Origin: Paraburkholderia bryophila
Lineage (GTDB): Bacteria; Pseudomonadota; Gammaproteobacteria; Burkholderiales; Burkholderiaceae
Assembly: GCF_013409255.1 (NCBI RefSeq)
Contig: NZ_JACCAS010000001.1
Span: 1,550,001 to 1,614,000, forward strand
Reading direction: 5' to 3'
Length of the DNA: 64,000 nucleotides
Shown here: positions 17,283-27,607 of the stretch, one piece after another
Position numbering within the stretch: the stretch's first letter is position 1
Layout: each line of letters opens with the position of its first letter
Position numbers and translations under genes: made by a program
The notes under the pieces: generated by a model
What the model was told of the DNA's origin: nothing
The model's input: the letters and a program-made list of their open reading frames with translations, nothing else
Databases searched by the model: none

Positions 17283-18479
17283 TCAAAGTCCGAGAATCAT
17301 CTGCGCGATGATGTTCTTTTGAATTTCGTTCGAGCCGCCGTAAATCGACGTCTTTCGGAAGTTGAAGTAATACGCGGCTAGCGGCGCGGCGTCGTCGTCG
17401 CCGGCCAGACTATGATCGCGCTCGCCTTCGAGGAACGGTACGTCGAACGGTGCGGCAAGTGGACCGACGGCTTCGAACATCAGTTCGGTGAGCGCTTGCT
17501 GGACCTCGGTGCCTTTGATCTTCAGCATCGACGCCTCGGGCCCCGGTCCGCGTCCGCCGGCTTCATTGGCGACCACGCGTTGCACGGTGACTTCAAGCGC
17601 CATCAGATCGATCTCGAGGCTCGCGACTTTCGCGGCGAACACCGGATCTTGCAGCAGCGGCTTGCCGTTCTTTTTCTGATCTAGCGCGAGACGTTTCAGG
17701 AAAACCAGTTCGCGCTTGGATTGCCCGACACGCGCAATACCGGTGCGCTCATGGCCGAGCAGATATTTCGCGTAAGTCCAGCCGCGGTTCTCATCTCCGA
17801 CCAGATTCTCGACCGGCACTTTCACGTCTTCGAGAAAGACTTCGTTGACTTCGTGATCTTCGTCGAGCGTGATGATGGGACGCACCGTGATACCCGGCGT
17901 TTTCATGTCGATCAGCAGGAACGAAATGCCCTCCTGCTTCTTCGCACCGCTGTCGGTGCGCACGAGGCAGAACATCATGTCCGCGTACTGACCGAGCGTG
18001 GTCCAGGTTTTCTGGCCGTTGACCAGGTAATGGTCACCGACGCGTTCGGCGCGCGTGCGCAGCGACGCCAGATCGGAACCGGAACCCGGCTCGGAATAGC
18101 CTTGGCACCACCAGTCCGAACCGTCGAGAATGCGCGGCAAATAGTGACGTTTCTGCGCCTCGTTGCCGTATTTCATCAGCACAGGCGCCACCATCGAAAC
18201 GCCAAAGGGCAGCACGGACGGCGCACCGATGCGCGCGCACTCTTCGTCCCAGATGTGTCGTTGAGTCGCGTCCCAGCCCGGGCCGCCATATTCTTTGGGC
18301 CAGGCGATCACCGACCAGCCGCGCGTGCCGAGCAGCTTGTGCCAGCCCGCAAAATCTTCGCGGGAAAGACGTTTGTGATTGAGTACTTTGTCGCTGAGCT
18401 CGCGAGGCAGATTCGCTTCGAGCCAGTTGCGGATGTCCGCGCGGAACGCGTTATCAGCGGAGGAATAGTCCAGATTCAT
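17283..18479 (-). CDS. Acyl-CoA dehydrogenase, catalytic-type subunit
   Basis: A 398-aa FAD enzyme. YSEPGSGSDLASLRT and VNGQKTWTTLGQYADMM are the classical FAD/substrate blocks, and YGGSNEIQKNIIAQMILGL is the C-terminal motif. The catalytic Glu of medium-chain enzymes is Gly here (YGGS), but LGHERTGIAR carries a Glu at the alternative position used by isovaleryl- and long-chain-type enzymes. The start at 18479, with GGAG upstream, was chosen over 18509. It is the first of a four-gene acyl-CoA operon and lies 48 bases after the DUF1178 stop, so DUF1178 may lead the transcript. Confidence 0.85.
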   Translation of the reverse strand: MNLDYSSADNAFRADIRNWLEANLPRELSDKVLNHKRLSREDFAGWHKLLGTRGWSVIAWPKEYGGPGWDATQRHIWDEECARIGAPSVLPFGVSMVAPVLMKYGNEAQKRHYLPRILDGSDWWCQGYSEPGSGSDLASLRTRAERVGDHYLVNGQKTWTTLGQYADMMFCLVRTDSGAKKQEGISFLLIDMKTPGITVRPIITLDEDHEVNEVFLEDVKVPVENLVGDENRGWTYAKYLLGHERTGIARVGQSKRELVFLKRLALDQKKNGKPLLQDPVFAAKVASLEIDLMALEVTVQRVVANEAGGRGPGPEASMLKIKGTEVQQALTELMFEAVGPLAAPFDVPFLEGERDHSLAGDDDAAPLAAYYFNFRKTSIYGGSNEIQKNIIAQMILGL

Positions 18480-18527
18480 GCGTAGTGTCTCCTGGCCGCA
18501 ACCGCCCACCGCCAGTGAGCCACTGCA

Positions 18528-18953
18528 CTATTGCAGCGGTTCCTTCAAGGCAGCCGGGACCGGCAGCGGCATCACTTCGATGCCTTCTTCGACCAAGGCT
18601 TTCGCATCTTCGGGTGTCGTGACACCGCGAATATTGCGTGCCGGCGCTTCGTTGTAGTGAATGCGCCGTGCTTCCTCGGCGAAGCGGTCGCCCACGTTCT
18701 CAGTTTTTTCCAGTACCTCGCGCAACGCTCGCATGACACGCGCCTGCATGTCACCCGCAGCCGCTGGTGCCTTCGCCTCCGTCGCACCCGATAAATTCAG
18801 GCGCGGGGCCGACGGCAAACGGCTTACTTCGTTCGCACCGCAAATTGGACATTCGACCAGCTTGCGGGACTGCTGCGACTCGAAGTCTTCAGCCGAAGCG
18901 AACCAGCCTTCGAACCGATGGCCATGCGGACACTGTAAATCGAGGACCTTCAT
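18528..18953 (-). CDS. DUF1178 family protein
   Basis: A 141-aa soluble protein with N-terminal CPHGH and CPICG elements (Cys8, Cys35, Cys38 and histidines) that look like a small zinc-binding region. A Pro/Ala linker follows, then a helical half with EEARRIHYNEAPARNIRGV and a TPEDAKALVEEGIE segment. This is the full-length DUF1178 pattern, widespread in alpha- and beta-proteobacteria and of unknown function. It probably heads the acyl-CoA dehydrogenase/MaoC operon, and nested palindromes lie upstream at 19001-19029. Confidence 0.8.
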   Translation of the reverse strand: MKVLDLQCPHGHRFEGWFASAEDFESQQSRKLVECPICGANEVSRLPSAPRLNLSGATEAKAPAAAGDMQARVMRALREVLEKTENVGDRFAEEARRIHYNEAPARNIRGVTTPEDAKALVEEGIEVMPLPVPAALKEPLQ

Positions 18954-19000
18954 ATGGAATCAGGGCTTGCGTGCCAGTTTAGCGCAAAACATAAATTTGT

Positions 19001-19029
19001 GAACGGTCGTTCGCAAAACTATTGCGAAC
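19001..19029. promoter_or_regulatory. Two overlapping palindromic operator candidates
   Basis: GAACG-GT-CGTTC (19001-19012) overlaps a second inverted repeat with 8-bp arms GTTCGCAA and TTGCGAAC and a five-base spacer (19009-19029). They lie 48-76 bases upstream of the DUF1178 start on the minus strand. The first resembles the palindrome at 8528 before the other acyl-CoA operon. Confidence 0.5.
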
Positions 19030-19197
19030 CACCCGCCGACGCCGGACGCTCAGGGCAAATCAAACGCGGTGGGCGATTTTAACGCTTTGCGCAAAGGGCC
19101 GCCGAAGGTCGCCTGATTGGAAAATGACGTGACGCTCGAACGTTGAATCAGCCGGGGAGTTGCGTTCGGTCAGCATCTTCGCACACTGACCGTGGCG

Positions 19198-19722
19198 CTA
19201 CGCCACCAGGCATTCGAGTTGGCGGTTAAGCCGCGGCTCGAGTTCGCGCGCTCCTTTGGCGAGGTTGATCTGCTTGGCCGACTTCGCAACGTCAAACACG
19301 TTTGCCCTGATGTCATAGCCACCGCGCGCTGTCAGCCAGGCCAGGATGTCCGACAAATGCCAGACCGACGCACTGCCTTCGTGGACCGGCGGCGGGAAGT
19401 CGATTGCGTGGCTCAGCATCAGCTTGCGCATGTTCTGTCGCGACACGCCGGCGACCTCGGCGACGTCGGTAAGGCCGACGAAATCCGGGCCGGCTTCGAC
19501 GAGGCGAGCAGACGGCACCGCGCGCTTGACGTCTTCGAGTGCGCTGACGAGCGCGGCGAACGCGGACACGCCTTCACGCGAAAAGAACAAAGCCATGCGA
19601 CCCGGTTGCCCCACGCCGACCGTGGCGTCGTCGCAACCCGCCTCGCCCAACCGCTCGACGATGGCGTCGAGATCGCTGTCTTCAGCAGCGAGCCGGTACT
19701 TCAGGATGAACACATATTCCAT
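19198..19722 (-). CDS. HTH-domain protein, second gene of a TA-like pair
   Basis: A 174-aa protein that I do not assign to a named family. Residues 1-78 look like a compact alpha/beta domain (KYRLAAEDSDLDAIVERL, then GRMALFFSREG and a long helix). Residues 82-130 form a MerR/AlpA-style DNA-binding region: GLTDVAEVAGVSRQNMRK followed by SASVWHLSDILAWL. The C-terminal 40 residues are basic and helical. AGGAG lies just upstream of the ATG at 19722. It is 52 bases downstream of the 81-aa gene on the same strand. An alpha/beta domain joined to an HTH recalls HicB-type antitoxins, so an antitoxin and autoregulator role is inferred. Confidence 0.6.
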   Translation of the reverse strand: MEYVFILKYRLAAEDSDLDAIVERLGEAGCDDATVGVGQPGRMALFFSREGVSAFAALVSALEDVKRAVPSARLVEAGPDFVGLTDVAEVAGVSRQNMRKLMLSHAIDFPPPVHEGSASVWHLSDILAWLTARGGYDIRANVFDVAKSAKQINLAKGARELEPRLNRQLECLVA

Positions 19723-19774
19723 ACGTTACTCCTACCTTCATTCGGCCTGAACTTTCGTTCCGCAGCGCTATGCG

Positions 19775-20020
19775 CTACCGCTGGGCCGTGCAATTGTCGA
19801 CAATGCGCCTGAGATGTCTGGCATGGTTGCCGGGGTTCCTGGGCGTGCTCCAGACACTCGATATACAAAACTCTCCACAACGACATTCTGCGTCTTTGTA
19901 AGGACAGTATATTTTTCCCCACGCGTGCCCTTTACCACCGCTCTGAACACGCCAGCCGTTCGTTTCCGCATAGACCAGCGCGGCCTCGATCTCCTTCTTG
20001 GAGTGGGTTCCACGTTTCAT
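19775..20020 (-). CDS. Small Cys-rich HicA-like protein, first gene of a TA-like pair
   Basis: An 81-aa basic protein with no family that I can name firmly. An N-terminal helix (SKKEIEAALVYAETNGW) leads to a Gly-His motif, GGKGHAWGKIYCP, with His32. A cysteine cluster (Cys39, Cys46, Cys48, Cys52) and a second His-rich segment, NPGNHARHLRRIVDNC, follow. The order helix, G-x-H strand, strand, helix is that of HicA mRNA interferases, but the cysteines are extra and could bind zinc. GGAGGG sits five bases before the ATG. It has its own promoter with a palindrome, and the HTH gene follows. A toxin role is inferred from arrangement and motif. Confidence 0.6.
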   Translation of the reverse strand: MKRGTHSKKEIEAALVYAETNGWRVQSGGKGHAWGKIYCPYKDAECRCGEFCISSVWSTPRNPGNHARHLRRIVDNCTAQR

Positions 20021-20031
20021 CTATACCCTCC

Positions 20032-20068
20032 AATTTAGTGACTTAAAGCAAGGTTGTCAAGTGACAAC
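20032..20068 (-). promoter_or_regulatory. Promoter with palindromic operator for the TA-like pair
   Basis: On the minus strand a perfect -35 TTGACA (plus positions 20055-20060) is followed after 17 bases by TAAATT (20032-20037). The -35 lies inside a perfect inverted repeat, GTTGTCA-AG-TGACAAC (20053-20068), suited to autorepression. The -10 is only 11 bases from the ATG, so the true -10 may differ. Confidence 0.55.
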
Positions 20069-20253
20069 TTTATGCCGTTCGCTCAAAACCAACCACCCTT
20101 CGATCCGTTCGTCATCCGAATCAATCTAGCCGATGAACATGACCGGAGAAGATCAATACTAGAGCGACGAGCGTCGTGAGGCGAGACTGGCGAATGGCAT
20201 AGGACGGAGCGGCATTTTTTCAGACAACGGCCAGGCAACCCGTCTCGTCCGGC

Positions 20254-20298
20254 GTAAAAAAGCCCCTGCTGGTCGTAGACCAGCAGGGGCTTTTTTAC
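20254..20298. terminator. Long bidirectional terminator
   Basis: Perfect 21-bp arms around a three-base loop, with A-tract and T-tract at the two ends. It closes the nuo-DUF2818-NUDIX transcript and insulates it from the TA-like pair. The rest of the 20069-20343 interval shows no gene. Confidence 0.9.
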
Positions 20299-20343
20299 GG
20301 ATCCAGGCCGCTGCGCGTTTTCCCACGCGCCGGGCTAACTGCG

Positions 20344-20931
20344 CTACCGCGGCTGCGCAGTTGTTGGCCAGGCTCCCGACAACACTTTCTCCAGCCAGAA
20401 CGTGCCGATCACCGTCTTCACGTCGGTGATCTTGCCGGTACGTATCCACTCCGACACGTCGGCAACGCTTGCTGTAAACAGTTCGAGGAACTCACCTTCA
20501 TCGAGCTTGCGCTCACCCGCGCTCAAACCGCGCGCAAGGTAAATGTCGATGAACTCGGTCGAGTACGAAATGATCGGGTGAATGCGCGTCAGGTAGACGA
20601 ATTCACGCGCTGTGTAGCCCGTTTCTTCCTGCAACTCGCGTTTCGCGCAAGCGAGCGCGCCTTCGTTCGCGTCGAGCTTGCCGGCCGGGTATTCGACCAT
20701 GACCTTGCCCATCGGATAGCGATACTGGCTTTCCAGCAGTACACGGCCGTCGTCGAAAAGTGGAATCACCATGACGGCGCCCGGATGCTGAACGTATTCG
20801 CGCGTGGCCTGCTTGCCGTCCGGCAGGCGAACGGTATCGCATTTCAGCGTCAGAAACGGCCCTTGATAGATCGTTTTGCTCTCGACACAAGTCTCGGTGA
20901 GCGCGGCGTCGTGATTAGGAAGTTCAGCCAT
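20344..20931 (-). CDS. NUDIX hydrolase (ADP-ribose pyrophosphatase type)
   Basis: A 195-aa protein with a complete Nudix box at residues 84-106 (GKLDANEGALACAKRE followed by LQEETGY), fitting the G-x5-E-x7-REUxEExGU pattern. The N-terminal part has YQGPFLTLKCDTVRLPDGK and the EYVQHPGAVMVIP strand typical of the NudF/ADP-ribose pyrophosphatase group. It likely hydrolyses ADP-ribose or a related nucleotide sugar to AMP and a sugar phosphate. It is on the same strand as, and 43 bases after, the DUF2818 gene, at the end of the complex I cluster. Confidence 0.85.
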   Translation of the reverse strand: MAELPNHDAALTETCVESKTIYQGPFLTLKCDTVRLPDGKQATREYVQHPGAVMVIPLFDDGRVLLESQYRYPMGKVMVEYPAGKLDANEGALACAKRELQEETGYTAREFVYLTRIHPIISYSTEFIDIYLARGLSAGERKLDEGEFLELFTASVADVSEWIRTGKITDVKTVIGTFWLEKVLSGAWPTTAQPR

Positions 20932-20974
20932 ATGCGGACCTCGGGACAGCTTGGTGCGCGACGGCGAGACGCCG

Positions 20975-21271
20975 TCAGCGGCGTTTGACGAGATACTGGA
21001 AGGTAAAGCCGGGGAATGCGAACACGACGAACAAGGCGAACGTGATCGCGTAGAACTGCCAACCCTGCTCGAAGCGGTTACCCGCGCGCGCCTCGAGCAG
21101 AAAACCCAGCGCGCCGACCGCGAAGTACAGCACGATCAATTCGGCAATCCGGATCCAGGCGCTCTTCTTCACCGCTTTCAACGGCACGGCGGCGAAGAGG
21201 CGCTGATTCAGGAACGGCAGGTTGGCGCCAACCAGCGCCAACAACACGATAAACCAACCCGCAGCCGACAT
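20975..21271 (-). CDS. DUF2818 family small membrane protein
   Basis: A 98-aa protein with three hydrophobic segments: residues 6-22, about 44-60 and about 72-90, with a basic loop KAVKKSAWIR between the first two. It matches the DUF2818 pattern found just after nuoN in beta-proteobacteria. Its ATG overlaps the nuoN stop by one base (TGATG), so it is translated with complex I, and an accessory or assembly role is plausible though unproven. The open frame extends upstream inside nuoN, but only this part has membrane-protein character in this frame. Confidence 0.75.
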   Translation of the reverse strand: MSAAGWFIVLLALVGANLPFLNQRLFAAVPLKAVKKSAWIRIAELIVLYFAVGALGFLLEARAGNRFEQGWQFYAITFALFVVFAFPGFTFQYLVKRR

Positions 21272-22743
21272 CAGAGCAGCAGCGTGTGCTGGATAGCCTG
21301 CAGGCAGGCTTTCAACAGCGGGTCCGGCACGAGGCCGAGCACCAGCACCGCCAGCCCGTTCAGCGCGAGCAGAGCGCGCGTGCTGGAGTCGGCGTGGATC
21401 GGTGCGGTGTCTACCGGGTCGTCGAAATACATCAGCTTGACGATACGCAGGTAGTAGAACGCACCGAACAGCGAGGTCATCACGGCCAACACCGTCAGCC
21501 AGGTCAGACCGGCGTTCATGGTGGCCTGCAGTACAGCGAGCTTCGCGTAGAAGCCGACCGCGGGCGGAATGCCGGCCAGCGAGAACATCATGACCATCAT
21601 CACGAACGCGAACACCGGGCTGCGTTGATTCAGGCCCTTGAAGTCTTCGAGCGTGTCCGCTTCGAAATCGCGGCGCGCCAGCAGCATGATGACGCCGAAC
21701 GTGCCCATCGTCGTAATCAGGTAGACGATGCTGTAGAACATCGCCGAGCCGTACGCGTTGGCCGCGCCGGTAGTCTTGTGGTCGACCACGCCGGAAAGCA
21801 GACCGAGCAGCACGAAGCCCATGTTCGAGATCGCCGAATACGCGAGCATCCGCTTGACGTTGCGCTGCACGATACCGGTGATGTTGCCGACGATCAGCGA
21901 CAGCGCCGCCATAATCACCAGCATTTGCTGCCATTCGACCGCCAGCGGCAACAGACCCATCACGAGGAAGCGCAGGCCCCACGCGAACGCGGCAACCTTC
22001 GGACCGCCGCCGACCATCAGCGTCATTGCCGTCGGCGCGCCCTGATACACGTCAGGCACCCACATATGGAACGGCACCGCGCCCATCTTGAAGGCTACAC
22101 CCGCCACGATAAAGATCACGCCGAACAGCAGCACGCTCGGGTCGTAGTGGCTCGTGCCGATCGCCTTGAACACTTCGTTCAGGTCGAGCGAACCGGTCGC
22201 GCCGTACAGCATCGAGATGCCGTACAACAGGAAACCGGAAGCCAGCGCGCCGAGCACGTAGTACTTCATCGCCGCTTCGTTCGACGGCGCCGCGTCACGA
22301 CGCAGCGCGATCGCGCCGTACAGCGACAGCGACATCAGTTCCAGACCGAGATACAGCGTCAGGAAGTTGTTGCCCGAGATCATCACGAGCTGGCCGAGCA
22401 ACGAGAACATGCCCAACAGGAAGAACTCGCCGCGGAACAGGCCGCGATCTTCGAGGTAACGGCGCGAATAGACGATCGATACGGCATAGCCGAGCGTCAC
22501 CACCGCTTTCATCACGTTGGCGAACGGGTCCACCACGTACATGTGGCCGAAGTAGTAGCGCACTTGCGGGTCGAACGCGTTCATCGCAAACCAGATGCCG
22601 GCGATGAGCGTCGAGAAGAACGCAATGAAGTACGTGGTACGGCGACCGGCCTGGCCGACGAACGTGTCGTTGAGCCACGCGACGACAACGGCGAGCATCA
22701 CCAGCGCGTCGGGCAACAGAGCAGTCATAGGGGCGTTTTGCAT
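21271..22743 (-). CDS. nuoN: NADH-quinone oxidoreductase subunit N
   Basis: A 490-aa antiporter-like membrane subunit of complex I. It has many transmembrane helices and the core proton-channel motifs, including the GYAVSIVYSRRYLEDR segment and GAVPFHMWVPDVYQGAPT with its Lys/His neighbourhood. LAYSAISNMGFVLLG is the TM helix with the conserved channel residue block. The start at 22743 was chosen over 22800 because of GGAGG upstream and family length. It follows nuoM by 25 bases and overlaps the DUF2818 start. Confidence 0.95.
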   Translation of the reverse strand: MQNAPMTALLPDALVMLAVVVAWLNDTFVGQAGRRTTYFIAFFSTLIAGIWFAMNAFDPQVRYYFGHMYVVDPFANVMKAVVTLGYAVSIVYSRRYLEDRGLFRGEFFLLGMFSLLGQLVMISGNNFLTLYLGLELMSLSLYGAIALRRDAAPSNEAAMKYYVLGALASGFLLYGISMLYGATGSLDLNEVFKAIGTSHYDPSVLLFGVIFIVAGVAFKMGAVPFHMWVPDVYQGAPTAMTLMVGGGPKVAAFAWGLRFLVMGLLPLAVEWQQMLVIMAALSLIVGNITGIVQRNVKRMLAYSAISNMGFVLLGLLSGVVDHKTTGAANAYGSAMFYSIVYLITTMGTFGVIMLLARRDFEADTLEDFKGLNQRSPVFAFVMMVMMFSLAGIPPAVGFYAKLAVLQATMNAGLTWLTVLAVMTSLFGAFYYLRIVKLMYFDDPVDTAPIHADSSTRALLALNGLAVLVLGLVPDPLLKACLQAIQHTLLL

Positions 22744-22768
22744 GGTCTTTAAATTCCTCCGCTCGGCG

Positions 22769-24259
22769 TTACTGAGGCAACGGCAGCTTTGACTGCGCAA
22801 CGTGGGAGAGGAGGTTTTCCACGGATACGTGCATCACATCGGTAAAGGGCTTCGGATACAGGCCCATGAACAGCGTCAGTGCGGCAAGCACTGCCAGCAT
22901 GAAAAATTCGCGACGGTTGATGTCGACAAGGCTCTTCACGTGATCGTTGGTGATCGCGCCGAAGTACACGCGCTTGTACATCCACAGCGTGTAGCCCGCG
23001 CCGAGAATCAGCGTGACTGCCGCGCCACCCGCGATCCAGAAGTTGTACTGGACGGAGGCCAGAATCACCATGAACTCGCCGACGAAACCGGAGGTGCCCG
23101 GCAAGCCGCAGTTCGCCATCGAGAACAGCATCACGAACGCGGCGAACTTCGGCATCACGTTGACGACACCGCCGTAATCGGCGATCTGGCGCGAGTGCAT
23201 ACGGTCGTACAGCACGCCGATACACAGGAACATCGCGCCCGACACGAAACCGTGCGAGATCATCTGCACGATCGCGCCTTCCACGCCGAGCTGGTTGAAG
23301 ATGAAGAAGCCGAGCGTCACGAAACCCATGTGCGCGATCGACGAATACGCGACCAGCTTCTTCATGTCCGCCTGCACCATCGCCACGAGACCGATGTAGA
23401 TCACCGCGATCAGCGACAGCGTGATGACGACCGGCGCGAGGAAGTGGCTGGCGTCCGGTGCGATGGGCAGCGAGAAGCGCAGGAAACCGTACGCGCCGAG
23501 CTTCAGCATGATCGCGGCCAGCACGACCGAGCCGCCAGTCGGCGCTTCCACGTGGGCGTCAGGCAACCACGTGTGGACCGGCCACATCGGCACCTTCACG
23601 GCGAACGCCATGAAGAACGCGATGAACAGTAACACCTGAGGCGTCATCCCGATCTGCGCGTGCTGCCACGTGGCGAGGTCGAACGTGCCGGTCTGGACGT
23701 ACAGGTAAATCAGCGCGACCAGCATCAGCAGCGAGCCCATCAGCGTGTACAGGAAGAACTTGAACGCCGCGTACACGCGGTTCGCCCCACCCCACACGCC
23801 GATGATGATGTACATCGGAATCAGCGTCGCTTCGAAGAACACGTAGAACAGCATGCCGTCAGCCGAGCTGAACACGCCGACCATGATGCCCGACAGGATC
23901 AGGAACGCGGCCAGATACTGCGCGACGTTCTTCGTGATCACTTCCCACGCGGAGATCACGACGATCACCGTAATCAATGCAGTCAACACGACGAACCACA
24001 TCGAGATGCCGTCGACACCCAGGTGATACGAAATGTTGAAACGCTCGATCCAGTTGGCCTTTTCGACGAACTGCAGATCGGCGGTGCTCGAATCAAAACC
24101 CGTGATCAGCGGGATCGTCGCGATGAAGCTGACGACCGAACCGATCAGCGCAACCCAGCGCGCAGGCGCCGGGTTCTTGTCGGAACCGATAGCCAGAACC
24201 AGCAGGCCAACAAGGATCGGTAACCAGATTGCGATACTGAGAATCGGATAAGCGTGCAT
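22769..24259 (-). CDS. nuoM: NADH-quinone oxidoreductase subunit M
   Basis: The 496-aa antiporter-like membrane subunit of complex I. Recognisable blocks are YHLGVDGISMWFVVL, FFEATLIPMYIIIGVWGG (with the conserved membrane Glu), KVPMWPVHTWLPDAHVEAPT and KKLVAYSSIAHMGFV. About 14 transmembrane helices are expected. It pumps protons together with NuoL and NuoN. It starts 14 bases after nuoL ends. Confidence 0.95.
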   Translation of the reverse strand: MHAYPILSIAIWLPILVGLLVLAIGSDKNPAPARWVALIGSVVSFIATIPLITGFDSSTADLQFVEKANWIERFNISYHLGVDGISMWFVVLTALITVIVVISAWEVITKNVAQYLAAFLILSGIMVGVFSSADGMLFYVFFEATLIPMYIIIGVWGGANRVYAAFKFFLYTLMGSLLMLVALIYLYVQTGTFDLATWQHAQIGMTPQVLLFIAFFMAFAVKVPMWPVHTWLPDAHVEAPTGGSVVLAAIMLKLGAYGFLRFSLPIAPDASHFLAPVVITLSLIAVIYIGLVAMVQADMKKLVAYSSIAHMGFVTLGFFIFNQLGVEGAIVQMISHGFVSGAMFLCIGVLYDRMHSRQIADYGGVVNVMPKFAAFVMLFSMANCGLPGTSGFVGEFMVILASVQYNFWIAGGAAVTLILGAGYTLWMYKRVYFGAITNDHVKSLVDINRREFFMLAVLAALTLFMGLYPKPFTDVMHVSVENLLSHVAQSKLPLPQ

Positions 24260-24273
24260 TAGTGTCCCTCGCC

Positions 24274-26358
<2,085 letters not shown>

Positions 26359-26375
26359 AACCGCTTTTCCTGAAA

Positions 26376-26681
26376 TTAACCTTTGAGCTGATCGAGATCC
26401 TCGACATTGATCGTGTCGAGGCTACGGAACAGGGTCACCAGAATTGCGAGGCCGATCGCCGCTTCCGCCGCCGCTACCGTCAGCACGAAGAAAACGAAGA
26501 TCTGGCCATGCACGTCGCCGAGGTAATGCGAGAACGCGACGAAATTGGTGTTCACCGCCAGCAGCATCAGTTCGATCGCCATCAGGATGATGATCACGTT
26601 GCGGCGGTTCAGGAAAATGCCGACGATGCTGATCGCAAACAGGATCGCGCCGAGGACAAGGTAATGGGCAAGGGTCAACAT
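26376..26681 (-). CDS. nuoK: NADH-quinone oxidoreductase subunit K
   Basis: A 101-aa protein with three transmembrane helices, the usual NuoK size. The two conserved membrane glutamates are present, in [11 protein letters not shown] and [12 protein letters not shown]. It forms part of the proton path linking the quinone site to the antiporter-like subunits. The start codon at 26681 ([11 protein letters not shown]) matches the family N-terminus. It lies 20 bases after nuoJ. Confidence 0.95.
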
Positions 26682-26701
26682 GATTTCTATCTCCTGTCCG
26701 C

Positions 26702-27403
26702 TCAGCTGTTCTTGGCCGCTGCCGAGTCGGCTGCTGCTGCCGCCGCTGCTGTTGCTGCAGCCGCGGCTTCTTCCGCCGCGACGGTTGCCGCGGTCTTTTC
26801 CGACTTCATCTTCACGATACGCACACGGTCCTTGGCACGCACCTTGACCTGTTCGCTGACGTTCTGGCGTTTGCTGTCTTTCTTATGGTTCGTGGTCAGC
26901 GCGACTGCCGCGATGATTGCGACCAGCAGCACGAGGCCGGCGACTTCGAACGCGAAGATGTAATCGGTGTAGATCACCTTGCCGATCAGGCGGGTGTTCG
27001 ACCAGTCGCCCATGCCATTCGCAGCGGCCGTGGTGTCGCGCAGCGCGGTGGCGGTCGCGCCGTAACCGTGCCACAGGATCAGCGCGGTTTCGATCACGAT
27101 GATCGCGCCCACCAAAGTGGCCATCGGCACGAAGCGTTTGAAGTCTTTTCGCAGCACGTCGACATTGATGTCCAGCATCATCACGACGAACAGGAACAGC
27201 ACCATCACCGCGCCGACGTAGACCAGCACCAGCAGGATCGCAAGAAACTCGGCTTCGAGCAGCATCCAGATCGCGGCTGCGTTGAAGAACGCCAGCACCA
27301 GAAACAGTGCGGACGATACCGGGTTGCGCGAGGTGATCACCTTCAGCCCTGAAACCACCAGGAACAGCGCGAAGATGTAGAACAGTACGGTCGTGAATTC
27401 CAT
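26702..27403 (-). CDS. nuoJ: NADH-quinone oxidoreductase subunit J
   Basis: A 233-aa membrane subunit with five helices; the conserved [19 protein letters not shown] block, with the pi-bulge helix, is present. After the last helix (about residue 170) it carries a basic stretch and then an Ala-rich tail of about 25 residues rich in Ala and Glu, longer than in Escherichia coli NuoJ (184 aa). The tail is probably a disordered cytoplasmic extension. It is separated from nuoI by 204 bases, the largest gap in the operon. Confidence 0.93.
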
Positions 27404-27607
27404 GATTACCGGTTCATCGTTAGGCCATCGTCAGGCATTGTTCTTTGGCACGCGGGGTTGGCCGGACGGACAAGCCGTCAGAACAACCACACAGGTGCGC
27501 CGTGCCGCGGCGTTCAAACCGCGGCGCCCGGCCCGACAACAGGCCGTTTTGCTCATGCATTTACTGCCGCATTGACTGCTTCAACTGAAAACTGCAAATG
27601 AAGCGTT
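27404..27607 (-). other. 204-base gap between nuoI and nuoJ with hairpin
   Basis: This is the longest non-coding interval inside the nuo operon. It holds an inverted repeat with arms GCCGCGG (27505-27511) and CCGCGGC (27520-27526) and an eight-base loop. No gene is visible. The hairpin could tune downstream expression or protect RNA ends. Confidence 0.4.

Noticed and set aside
19814..20038. Plus-strand open frame opposite the 81-aa gene
   Set aside because: Antisense to a gene with a strong ribosome-binding site and promoter; it has no such signals.
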